A stretch of DNA of 64,000 nucleotides, taken from NCBI GenBank assembly GCA_947630595.1, contig CANRIG010000008.1, positions 1 to 64,000 on the forward strand. The letters run 5' to 3'. The DNA comes from an uncultured Lachnospiraceae bacterium (GTDB lineage: Bacteria > Bacillota > Clostridia > Lachnospirales > Lachnospiraceae). Of the stretch, positions 54,420 through 62,846 are shown one piece after another; position 1 is the first letter of the stretch; each line of letters opens with the position of its first letter. The notes under the pieces were generated by a model that did not search any database, was not told the DNA's origin, and saw only the letters and a list, made by a program, of their open reading frames with translations. A program made the translations under genes and the position numbers.

Positions 54420-55490
54420 TTATATCCTATAAAAATCTTTATACCATTCCGCGAACTTTCTTAATCCTTCACGGAGAGTAGTTGACGGTTTAAAGCCAAA
54501 ATCCCGTTCCAATTCACTTGTATCCGCATAAGTCACAGGAACATCGCCAGACTGCATTGGTACCAGCTTTTTATGTGCCTCGAAATCATAATTCTCCGGA
54601 AGCACGCCGGCATGTACCAATTCCTGCTGCAGGATATCTACAAAATCCAGAAGACTTTCGGGCTTCCCGTTGCCAATATTGTAAATATGGTATGGCGCCG
54701 TTGACACTCCATCTATCGTTATATTCTTTCCCGGCGCACAACACATCACCCGAATGATGCCCTCCACAATATCATCCACATAGGTGAAGTCTCGTTTGCA
54801 ATTACCATAATTAAATATTTCTATTGTCTGTCCCCGTAACAGTCTATTTGTAAATCCAAAATAAGCCATGTCCGGCCGACCGGCCGGACCATATACAGTG
54901 AAAAAGCGCAACCCGGTTGACGGAATTCCATAGAGTTTTGAATAGGCATACGCAAACAGTTCATTAGACTTCTTCGTTGCGGCATAAAGTGATACTGGGT
55001 TGTCCACTTTATCCTCCGTGCCGAACGGCACTTTCTTATTTCCACCATAAACAGATGAAGATGATGCATAAACCAGATGTTCAACCGGATTATAACGGCA
55101 GGCCTCAAGAATATTGTAAAAGCCGATAATATTGGACTCTATATACGCATCGGGATGATCAATCGAATGGCGAACACCTGCCTGGGCAGCAAGATTGACA
55201 ACAATATCTGGTTTGTATTGTTCAAATACACTATTTACAAAAACCTTATCCGCCAACGTGCCTCGGATAAACGTATGCTTTACCTGACTGTCCGCTGCAG
55301 TTTTCTCAATTTGCGCCAAACGATATTCTTTAAGGGTCACATCATAATAATCATTCATATTATCCAAACTGATGATATAACCAGAAGTAACCTCCTGTAA
55401 AATCTTTATTACTAAATTTGCGCCTATAAATCCCGGAGATCCTGTGACAAGGATCGTTATATCCTCCAAATTTACATTAACCTTATTCAT
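54420..55490 (-). CDS. UDP-glucuronate 4-epimerase-like SDR
   Basis: 356 residues: ITILVTGSPGFIGANLVIKI, DNMNDYYDVTLKEYRL (the NDYYD-x-LK-x-R segment typical of glucuronate epimerases), ASSSSVYGGNKKVPF, YAATKKSNELFAYAYSKLYG with Tyr-x3-Lys, and FFTVYGPAGRPDMAYFGFT. It probably converts UDP-GlcA to UDP-GalA. The ATG at 55490 is chosen over a TTG just upstream. It lies 15 bases before ugd. Confidence 0.88.
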   Translation of the reverse strand: MNKVNVNLEDITILVTGSPGFIGANLVIKILQEVTSGYIISLDNMNDYYDVTLKEYRLAQIEKTAADSQVKHTFIRGTLADKVFVNSVFEQYKPDIVVNLAAQAGVRHSIDHPDAYIESNIIGFYNILEACRYNPVEHLVYASSSSVYGGNKKVPFGTEDKVDNPVSLYAATKKSNELFAYAYSKLYGIPSTGLRFFTVYGPAGRPDMAYFGFTNRLLRGQTIEIFNYGNCKRDFTYVDDIVEGIIRVMCCAPGKNITIDGVSTAPYHIYNIGNGKPESLLDFVDILQQELVHAGVLPENYDFEAHKKLVPMQSGDVPVTYADTSELERDFGFKPSTTLREGLRKFAEWYKDFYRI

Positions 55491-55674
55491 CAAACACCTA
55501 CTCCCTGTACCAGCAATATATTATTCATTTTCTTCCTCTTTATGAATATTTTTTGAGAACCATATAAGATTGATAAAATAAAGCAGCCTATTTTTCTGAA
55601 AATCATGAGGTTTAGGTTTTCAAAAAATATTTATATCCCTTTCAAGAGTTAATCAAGTAGCACAACAAGTTAGG

Positions 55675-56502
55675 TTAGCTCATTTCTCCCATAATTGCAT
55701 TCCTTATATCTTTAATATTTTTAAAAGTTAACGTAGGTCTAATATTGCCCCTTTTTATATCATTTACCGTAGCCTCCCCAGTTAATACACAGACTGCCGT
55801 CACACCGGCATTCAAGCCAACAGCTATATCCGTATAAAGCCTATCGCCCACTACAACCGTTTCCGATTGTGAAAAACCAAATCTTTCCATGGCTGTTGTA
55901 ACCATAACTGGTTTCGGTTTCCCAATATACACTGGTTTCCTGCCAGTTGCATTTTCCAGCATCTGACATATGGAGCCACAATCTGGAACGAATCCAAAGC
56001 TGACCGGGCAGGCTAAATCCGGATTTGTAGCAATAAATGGAATATCTTTCTGTAGCATCTTACAGGTATTCCTTAATTTACGACTGGTAAGCTCCGTATC
56101 AAATCCTACCAAGATTACGCCTGCCTTATCATCTGTTTCTTCCGTAACGTCTAACCCGACGGCTTTTAACTCATCAATTAAAGAGCTTGTTCCCTGACAA
56201 TATACCTTTTCTCCAGGAAAGTTATTCTTTATATATAAAATAGAAGCCTGCACCGACGTGAAAAAATTGTCTTTATCCACATCAATACCCAGGCCCCGCA
56301 CTTTTTCCACATACGCTGTAAGCGATTTTGAGGAATTGTTCGTGATAAATACATACTTTCCGCCCAAATCCGTTATGGCCTTCAATAATTCCAATACTCC
56401 TTCAAAAAGGACTTCTTCCTTATAAATAGTTCCATCCATATCAAAAAGCCACAGTCGCTTTTTGCGAAGTTGACTGGCATCTGCTCCAAAATAGTCTTTC
56501 AT
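55675..56502 (-). CDS. HAD-IIA (NagD-like) phosphatase/phosphotransferase, Gtp3-like
   Basis: 275 residues: LWLFDMDGTIYKEEVLFEGV (motif I DxDGT), VFITNNSSKS (motif II), YIGKPKPVMVTTAMERFGF (Lys), VVGDRLYTDIAVGLNAGVTA (motif IV). With the next two genes upstream it matches the gtp1-2-3 set reported for CDP-2-glycerol in Streptococcus pneumoniae 23F, where the HAD member forms glycerol-2-phosphate. It could instead be a plain sugar-phosphate phosphatase. The start overlaps the nucleotidyltransferase stop by four bases. Confidence 0.78.
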   Translation of the reverse strand: MKDYFGADASQLRKKRLWLFDMDGTIYKEEVLFEGVLELLKAITDLGGKYVFITNNSSKSLTAYVEKVRGLGIDVDKDNFFTSVQASILYIKNNFPGEKVYCQGTSSLIDELKAVGLDVTEETDDKAGVILVGFDTELTSRKLRNTCKMLQKDIPFIATNPDLACPVSFGFVPDCGSICQMLENATGRKPVYIGKPKPVMVTTAMERFGFSQSETVVVGDRLYTDIAVGLNAGVTAVCVLTGEATVNDIKRGNIRPTLTFKNIKDIRNAIMGEMS

Positions 56503-57227
56503 AAATTACGCTCCACAAAAAGTTTTTCCGCAGCGGCAAGATCTTTATGGTTGTCAATTTCCAGCCATCGACCATTCAGCGGGCACATCCGAAACTCTAC
56601 ATCTTTGAACGCATCGTTAAGAGCCACTTCACTCCAGAGTTTTAATTCTTTCTTATCTTCAATATAATCAACACATCTCTTAAAAAATGCAGTCCCGCCA
56701 TCCGAGTCAAACCGATAAACATCTATGGTCGTCCCGTAAGTTTCCTCTGGGCATATCTGCTTTGATATCGCCGTAAGACGCCCATTCTCTTCTTTTACTT
56801 TCATAGATTCCTCAATATATTGCCCAACCTCTGTAACAACAGCATTCGTCCATTCACTGGCAATAAGGGACTTCAGAATAGACGCATCATAAAATACATC
56901 ACCATTCATCATAAGAAAAGGCCCGATGTTTCCTGATGGAAACATGGCCCTCATTCCAAGATACGCAGAATACATATTATTAGTAAATGCATAAGACGTG
57001 CTTTCAACTATGTGAATGTCTGGATAATGAGTATGTACTTCTTTTTCAAGGATATCCGCCTTATATCCGGAAATAACTGTGATATCATCAATATTGTTCT
57101 CATGCAAATTCTCAATCTGTTTCATCAGGATCGGTTTCCCATTCACCGACACCAAAGATTTCGGTCTGTCATTCGTAAGCGGTGCCAGCCTTGTGCCCAG
57201 ACCAGCCGCCAAAATCAATGCTTTCAT
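56499..57227 (-). CDS. Nucleotidyltransferase, Gtp2-like cytidylyltransferase
   Basis: 242 residues: MKALILAAGLGTRLAPLTND followed by RPKSLVSVNGKPIL, the NTP-transferase signature; FLMMNGDVFYDASIL is the second metal Asp region, and RWLEIDNHKDLAAAEKLF the C-terminus. It activates a phosphorylated alcohol or sugar with CTP or similar. It sits between the iron-type dehydrogenase and the HAD protein with no spacing, a cassette suggesting CDP-glycerol synthesis. Confidence 0.82.
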   Translation of the reverse strand: MKALILAAGLGTRLAPLTNDRPKSLVSVNGKPILMKQIENLHENNIDDITVISGYKADILEKEVHTHYPDIHIVESTSYAFTNNMYSAYLGMRAMFPSGNIGPFLMMNGDVFYDASILKSLIASEWTNAVVTEVGQYIEESMKVKEENGRLTAISKQICPEETYGTTIDVYRFDSDGGTAFFKRCVDYIEDKKELKLWSEVALNDAFKDVEFRMCPLNGRWLEIDNHKDLAAAEKLFVERNL

Positions 57228-58259
57228 TTATAATTCCTCCGTCAGCTCATTATATATCTTTTTTAATTTCGCCTCTTCCATGTCCGCCTCATGCAGATAT
57301 GTGTATCTTTCCTTCCTCATAGAAGTTGCCTTTTGCATGCATAATACAAACGTATCCTCATCAATTCCCAGACGCATTGGATTGATATCAACATCAAACC
57401 GCTTCAAATATTCTAAAACTTTATCATATGATTTTCCCAACAGTTTCAAAATTGCTACTGTGCCTAATGCCACCTGAATACCGTGAAAATTCTTAACTTC
57501 TGCATAGTAATCCAATGCATGGCTGAAAAGATGTTCTGAGCCACTTACTGGCCTGCTGCTTCCGGCAAAATCCATTGCAATCCCGGAAAGTACCAATGAT
57601 TTAATCAGAACCTCCACAAATTCCAAACAAATATGATCGTACTGAGTTTTCATTAAGGCATCCAGCGAAGCCTGCGACATCAAATATGCATATCCATTCA
57701 TGGTATCACGCCCACGCCGGACAGCAAAATCCCAATCCTGAAGAGCCATATAATTGGAAATAGTATCACCAATCCCCGCTTTGATCAGTTGTAATGGACT
57801 AGAAGCAATGACCTCTGTGTCAATCACGATCATAGAGGCCATTGCACATCCAAGACTTTTCGGTTTGCCATCTTTCCTCTTAAGTACGGCAATCGGAGAA
57901 GCAAGCCCATCATTTGCTGCCGTAGTAGGGATGGAAAGGTATGGCGTTTTCGAGATATATGCCGCATATTTGCATACATCAAGTACTTTTCCGCCTCCCA
58001 TTCCAATGATACAATCAATATCTGTCGCGATTACTCGCTCCGCAACCGCCATAGCATAAGAAATCGTATTGCAATCAATAATTTCTGTCTTTAAATATCC
58101 TACTTTCTCAATCTGCTTTCGGATGTTCTCGCCATATATTCCATCTATAACCGGATCTGTTATATAAAAAAGTTTTCCTGAGATCCTATTTTCCTTAAGA
58201 AGAACCTCGACTTTATTAATATAGCCTGATCCAATTTTTAAAATATTCGGTTTTGGCAT
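57228..58259 (-). CDS. sn-Glycerol-1-phosphate dehydrogenase-like iron/zinc alcohol dehydrogenase, Gtp1-like
   Basis: 343 residues: IIGMGGGKVLDVCKYAAYIS (GGG nucleotide site), PYLSIPTTAANDGLASPIAV, IKAGIGDTISNYMALQDWDF, and metal His in GSEHLFSHALDYY. Closest by eye to AraM/EgsA glycerol-1-phosphate dehydrogenases and to the Gtp1 reductase of pneumococcal CDP-2-glycerol synthesis. Product is thus glycerol-1-phosphate or glycerol. The start at 58259 (MPKPNILKIGSG) follows GGAGGGGACG. It heads the three-gene cassette. Confidence 0.8.
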   Translation of the reverse strand: MPKPNILKIGSGYINKVEVLLKENRISGKLFYITDPVIDGIYGENIRKQIEKVGYLKTEIIDCNTISYAMAVAERVIATDIDCIIGMGGGKVLDVCKYAAYISKTPYLSIPTTAANDGLASPIAVLKRKDGKPKSLGCAMASMIVIDTEVIASSPLQLIKAGIGDTISNYMALQDWDFAVRRGRDTMNGYAYLMSQASLDALMKTQYDHICLEFVEVLIKSLVLSGIAMDFAGSSRPVSGSEHLFSHALDYYAEVKNFHGIQVALGTVAILKLLGKSYDKVLEYLKRFDVDINPMRLGIDEDTFVLCMQKATSMRKERYTYLHEADMEEAKLKKIYNELTEEL

Positions 58260-58360
58260 CGTCCCCTCCACATTCATTCAATATTATGCATCGAATACTT
58301 TTCAAGCCTATATGCAATACCAGTATATTTTTCACATATTCAGTACAAGCATATTCTTTT

Positions 58361-59521
58361 TCAAAGATTTTCTCTTTTGCCGTTAACTAATCCATTAATA
58401 GTATTTATAAAATGCGCATTGATAATTTCACAAATCCGTTTCGTTGCACTGCCTGTCTCCATAGTCCCGTAAATTTGACTAACTTTATCGTATGCCGTTT
58501 GAAATATACCGCTATCCGATTCTCTGATTATCTTTTCTAGTTCTTCCTGATTACTCGCACAAATAAAGCCCGCTTCAAGCGGACTTATTTTAAAGCCTCT
58601 GCAATTGGTTTCATAGTCTGCCAAGTCAAATGTCGCTAAAATCACTGGTTTCCCTGTCAGATAAAAGTCTGTAGCAGTCGATGAATAATCAGAAATAAGG
58701 AAATCAGTAATAGACAGGATATCTGCCATATCTGGATAATCAGTTGCATCAACAAAATTATCTACATTACCAAATCCTGTTAATTTTTTCCCCACATGTC
58801 CCCTGGCAACTGCGACCCATTTACCGCCATATTTATTTTCCAAAACTTTTCTTGTTGATCCAAGATTTATAAATACATTTTGAGAATTCAACATATTATC
58901 TCGAAACGTCGGGGCATACAATAATACTTTGGAATCGTCATCAATTCTCAATCTGTTTTTTATTTTTTTCTTTGCATCTAAACTCATCTTTAGCATTCGT
59001 TCATTTCTCGGACACCCAAAATTGTCAATTCGTCCCTCATATCGAAAAGCTGCCCTATAGGAATCTACCCCAAAATCAGAACCCGCCAATGCTATATCTA
59101 CAACATCATTATCGCACATATTATTAGCCTTACACCAATCAGGGTCTGCTTCATATAAAATTTTCTTAAAATTCCGATCTCCATGCCAAGTCTGTATATA
59201 AAGTTGCCCTCTTTTTTTATAACTCTTAAGGCCTTGAAATTGACAATTATTCACATAGCAGAAAGAAGAAAACAAGTACTTATAAAATTCAATCCTGTTC
59301 GATATACATTTCACATAATCTGGAACCAATTCTTTGTTTGCTCCACTATCCAAATACCAAACTATCTGATATTCTGGATACATGGAATGTATCATTTCTG
59401 ATATTGCCCTGGGATTATCTGAATACTGAACTCCGTTAAACGACTCGAATAAAATAATAGGGGTGATTCGGGTTGTGTTTTTTAATACAATTTTTATAAT
59501 ATTTTTGACTATTTCAATCAA
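58361..59521 (-). CDS. CDP-glycerol glycerophosphotransferase (teichoic-acid type)
   Basis: 386 residues of the TagB/TagF superfamily: IILFESFNGVQYSDNPRAIS, YIQTWHGDRNFKKILYEADP (catalytic His), VLLYAPTFRDNMLNSQN, and FLISDYSSTATDFYLTGKPV. It transfers phosphoglycerol from CDP-glycerol to a lipid-linked or polymer acceptor. The likely donor is made by the cassette just downstream. Shorter than polymerases of the TagF type, consistent with single-residue addition. Confidence 0.88.
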   Translation of the reverse strand: MIEIVKNIIKIVLKNTTRITPIILFESFNGVQYSDNPRAISEMIHSMYPEYQIVWYLDSGANKELVPDYVKCISNRIEFYKYLFSSFCYVNNCQFQGLKSYKKRGQLYIQTWHGDRNFKKILYEADPDWCKANNMCDNDVVDIALAGSDFGVDSYRAAFRYEGRIDNFGCPRNERMLKMSLDAKKKIKNRLRIDDDSKVLLYAPTFRDNMLNSQNVFINLGSTRKVLENKYGGKWVAVARGHVGKKLTGFGNVDNFVDATDYPDMADILSITDFLISDYSSTATDFYLTGKPVILATFDLADYETNCRGFKISPLEAGFICASNQEELEKIIRESDSGIFQTAYDKVSQIYGTMETGSATKRICEIINAHFINTINGLVNGKRENL

Positions 59522-59548
59522 AAGGATCCCTCCAGCACTCTTATATCT

Positions 59549-60472
59549 TTAAAGTAGCTTCAGCTTCTTTCCATAATATAAATCCCATTCTTTCGGCTCA
59601 AATGTATCATACCCAGATCCATGATGTAAAGTTATTTCCCCATAGTACAATTTCCCATCAACGTCATAAAAATCAACTCTTACATACTTGAATCTCTGCG
59701 CTACTTGAGTTCCAATGGCGACCATGTCTTTAAAAGTTTCTGGACAAGGAATATCGTCGCCAATCATACCTTTGTGATCATTGCGCCCTACCCATTCCAT
59801 ATTCATTCGTTTCCAGGAAGGGGAATATATGCTTCGATAATTTTTTCCTTCCCGATCTATAGAGCAATATACAAACTGCAATTCTCCATTTATAAAATGC
59901 AGTTTATAATCATTGGGAATGTGTCCATTTTTATCTAAGAGAAGTCTTTCTACAATGATACACGGCTTTATATTTTTATATTGCCATTCCTGAGATCTAT
60001 AATAATAATTACCAACTAACCATCTGCGACATTTCTGCTGCAGTTTATCAATATCTATTTTATTTTTATCACGAATAATCTCATAGCAACCGCACCCCGT
60101 ATTGCTTTTTACAATACACGGAATATCCGGAAGTTTATCGTAAGTTATCTCCTCCCAATTATATGTATAGAAGAATAATGGAACCAAACGTTCTTCACCA
60201 AAACCTTTCCAGAATTCTCTCACTGCCAATTTATCCGCGCAAACTGTATAAAACGGTTTATGATCATTGATCTTTAACCATTGAATCTTTTCATTTAATG
60301 TTTTCGGATTCTTCAAATTAAGAGCTTCTCCAAATATCAGCCTGTACTTTTTTTGGGTCAAATAAATATCTCTTTTCTTTTCCCCCATAATAAGGTAAGG
60401 AAGTCTATATCGTATAGCATCATAAAGCATATATGCGTAGTAATTATTCTTTATCACATCTTTTAATCCCAT
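59549..60472 (-). CDS. TupA-like ATP-grasp ligase
   Basis: 307 residues: ALNLKNPKTLNEKIQWLKIN and CADKLAVREFWKGFG are the ATPgrasp-TupA signature; CIVKSNTGCGCYEIIRDKN holds the ATP Lys and loop, and VRVDFYDVDGKLYYGEITLH the metal residues. TupA is linked to teichuronopeptide synthesis in alkaliphilic Bacillus, an amide between uronic acid and an amino acid. The cluster makes uronic acids, so a uronyl amide is plausible. It overlaps the HAD gene by ten bases. Confidence 0.82.
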   Translation of the reverse strand: MGLKDVIKNNYYAYMLYDAIRYRLPYLIMGEKKRDIYLTQKKYRLIFGEALNLKNPKTLNEKIQWLKINDHKPFYTVCADKLAVREFWKGFGEERLVPLFFYTYNWEEITYDKLPDIPCIVKSNTGCGCYEIIRDKNKIDIDKLQQKCRRWLVGNYYYRSQEWQYKNIKPCIIVERLLLDKNGHIPNDYKLHFINGELQFVYCSIDREGKNYRSIYSPSWKRMNMEWVGRNDHKGMIGDDIPCPETFKDMVAIGTQVAQRFKYVRVDFYDVDGKLYYGEITLHHGSGYDTFEPKEWDLYYGKKLKLL

Positions 60473-61140
60473 ATAATTTCCTCCATGTCATTTGTAATCC
60501 AATTCTGGTGTTTATGATGCGATATAACAATTTTTCTCTCGCAGAGTTTTAGCATTGATATATCCGACTGGCTATCGGATATGCCAATTGAAAATACTCC
60601 CGTAATCTTTTTTTCTTCAATATATTTTTTCAATGAAATTACCTTATTTTCTCCAAGGCATTCGTTTTTGATTTTTCCCGTACAGACTGATCCAGCAAAA
60701 CCAAATTCAGCAGACAAAACATCTCTGATGCCTATCTCATCCGCAAAACAACGAATATAAAAATCCGATCCTCCACTCAGAATGACAATACGATATTGCT
60801 CTTTTTGCAATTCCCGCAATAATTCCACTGTTGGCATAATCAAATTATCTCTAACTTTTTCCCGGTAATATTCCTTCCCACATTCTACAATAGCATTATA
60901 ACCCAATCCCTTCAATTGTTTCACAAGGAGATGTTTATACACATAATATGTAATCCCAACATGCTGCATAATTCTTGTCATTACTGAACATAAATTTATC
61001 ACTGCAGAATTACATATCCAATAATATTTCTGAGGGTTCACTTTTCTTATAACATACTCCAGAAATGGATCCAACGTTTGAAAGTTTGCTATAGTTTCAC
61101 AAAAATCAACTAATACGATCTTTTCATTAGCGTCCTCCAA
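60463..61140 (-). CDS. HAD-IB-like protein with altered motif I
   Basis: 225 residues: motif I VLVDFCETIANF has Asp-Phe-Cys, so the usual second Asp (general acid) is Cys. Motif II is VILSGGSDFYIRCFADEIGI; motif III Lys is in GKIKNECLGENKVISLKKYI; motif IV is IGISDSQSDISMLKLC. The fold looks intact, like SerB-type enzymes, but catalysis may be impaired or changed. It overlaps the aminotransferase upstream by 14 bases and the ATP-grasp gene downstream by ten, so the three work together. Confidence 0.75.
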   Translation of the reverse strand: MEDANEKIVLVDFCETIANFQTLDPFLEYVIRKVNPQKYYWICNSAVINLCSVMTRIMQHVGITYYVYKHLLVKQLKGLGYNAIVECGKEYYREKVRDNLIMPTVELLRELQKEQYRIVILSGGSDFYIRCFADEIGIRDVLSAEFGFAGSVCTGKIKNECLGENKVISLKKYIEEKKITGVFSIGISDSQSDISMLKLCERKIVISHHKHQNWITNDMEEIIWD

Positions 61141-62236
61141 AATATTCTCCTATAACCTTTGCTACATATTTCATCTGACTGCATGTCCCTATTGTTATTC
61201 GTATACAATACTTTTTCAGCAGCCCTGTTTGTGATACATCCCTTACAAATATATTATTTCTCCCTAGATAGTCAATTAACGCAATTTTGTCATCCTCTTT
61301 ATGTAATTGCAAAAGCACAAAATTTCCCTCACCATGTATGCATTTCACATATTTTGAATATTGATCCATTGCTTTTACAAATTCAATCGCCGCCTGATTT
61401 ACTTCTTCCACATACCTTTTCATATATGGAATATCGCTCAACGCTCCTATGGCTGCTTCCTGGGCAAATGTCGTAATGTTTTTAGGATTACGTATATTGG
61501 ATATAAACGCTATATTATCTTTTGAGGCAATCAGATAGCCAAAACGGAAATTAGCAAGCGCAAATGCTTTTGACATTGTTCGTGATATCAAAATGTTCTC
61601 GTTACTCAGAACTAATTCTTTGGCTGAGACCCCTGAAAATTCTGCATATGCCTCATCGATAAGGAAGAGTATTTGTGGATAACGATTAACTAATTGCCGA
61701 ATAAATCCAATTTGATGCATTGTTCCTGTAGGATTATTCGGATTACAAATGTAAATAAGGGACGGAGTTATCTCCTCAATCCGTTCTAAAAAGCTATTTG
61801 CATCGAATTCAAAAGTATCATCAATGTTATAATAATAAATATCTGCACCGCAAACTTCTGCTGTCAGCCTAAAATTGTCGTATGTAGGTCCAAGGATTAA
61901 CACTGGATCACCTACTGTTATATAGAGTTTTGCTATATACTCATGTAAACTGTCTGAGCTAGCAAAATATTGTATATTCTCTTTAGGCAGATCGATATAC
62001 CGCGACAACAAGCATAATAATTCTTCATTGGTTGTCGCCGGATATAAATTATAAAACTGAGAATCTCTCACCAAGGCTTCAATTCTTTTTACGACTTCTG
62101 GGGACGGTGAAATCGTTGCCTCATTCCAATCTAACTTAAGAATTTTTTCCCTTTCCTCTTTTGATACCGACCAGACCTTGTGAGATGCAGCCTTATACGG
62201 AGCAAAATTACGAAGATACTTATTAATGAAACTCAT
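61127..62236 (-). CDS. Histidinol-phosphate-aminotransferase-like PLP enzyme
   Basis: 369 residues from ATG 62236, which follows GGGAGGATTAAA. Class I/II aminotransferase: KLDWNEATISPSPEVVKRIE, IYICNPNNPTGTMHQIGF, DEAYAEFSG, and the PLP Lys in ISRTMSKAFALANFRFGYLI. Related folds include HisC and the CobD threonine-phosphate decarboxylase. Here it sits with an ATP-grasp ligase and a HAD protein, so it may make the amino compound that the ligase attaches. No histidine genes are near. Confidence 0.82.
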   Translation of the reverse strand: MSFINKYLRNFAPYKAASHKVWSVSKEEREKILKLDWNEATISPSPEVVKRIEALVRDSQFYNLYPATTNEELLCLLSRYIDLPKENIQYFASSDSLHEYIAKLYITVGDPVLILGPTYDNFRLTAEVCGADIYYYNIDDTFEFDANSFLERIEEITPSLIYICNPNNPTGTMHQIGFIRQLVNRYPQILFLIDEAYAEFSGVSAKELVLSNENILISRTMSKAFALANFRFGYLIASKDNIAFISNIRNPKNITTFAQEAAIGALSDIPYMKRYVEEVNQAAIEFVKAMDQYSKYVKCIHGEGNFVLLQLHKEDDKIALIDYLGRNNIFVRDVSQTGLLKKYCIRITIGTCSQMKYVAKVIGEYFGGR

Positions 62237-62306
62237 TTTAATCCTCCCACAACTAAAAATACATTTTTCTATTTTCCATTTTCTCAACCACTATCTTAAT
62301 CGCCTC

Positions 62307-62846
62307 TTATTTCTTCAACCTTTTAATTATCTGTGCCGGCACTCCACCTGCAATTACATAATCCTCAGTAATATCTTTCGTGACAACGGAACCAGCGGCT
62401 ACTATGACCCCTTTCCCCGATATATCAACACCAGGTAGTACAACAGAATTCACGCAAAGCCATGTTCCCTCTCCAAGATGCACATCAAGTCCAACATGGG
62501 GTACATCCTTATACCCCCCCCACAACCATTTTGATGTATCCAATTGTCCTGCCGTAATCTGAGCGCCCCGTGACAATACCACATAATCATCAATAACAAC
62601 ATTACCTCGAGGTGCAATTTGCACACCGTTATTAATAGTTACATGATTTCCTATCGAGATCTGGGAAAGATTAAATAACAATGGTTTGCCATTAACAGTC
62701 AATCCTATTCCACATTTTTTTAATCTTGATTCATAATATTTTTTCCGTACATATCCGTCATAATGATATTTGAAAACAGACCATTTCTCATAAAGTGGGG
62801 CAATCAAACCAATCATAAAGCCAAAAACTCTATCCATTTTCATCAC
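62307..62846 (-). CDS. Hexapeptide-repeat O-acetyltransferase
   Basis: 179 residues of left-handed beta-helix acyltransferase: ISIGNHVTINNGVQIAPRGN, VVIDDYVVLSRGAQITAGQL, and the C-terminal VVLPGVDISGKGVIVAAGSV followed by the V-x-G-x-PA motif in YVIAGGVPAQIIKRL. It likely O-acetylates the polysaccharide. It overlaps the flippase by four bases (ATGA). Confidence 0.9.
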   Translation of the reverse strand: MMKMDRVFGFMIGLIAPLYEKWSVFKYHYDGYVRKKYYESRLKKCGIGLTVNGKPLLFNLSQISIGNHVTINNGVQIAPRGNVVIDDYVVLSRGAQITAGQLDTSKWLWGGYKDVPHVGLDVHLGEGTWLCVNSVVLPGVDISGKGVIVAAGSVVTKDITEDYVIAGGVPAQIIKRLKK

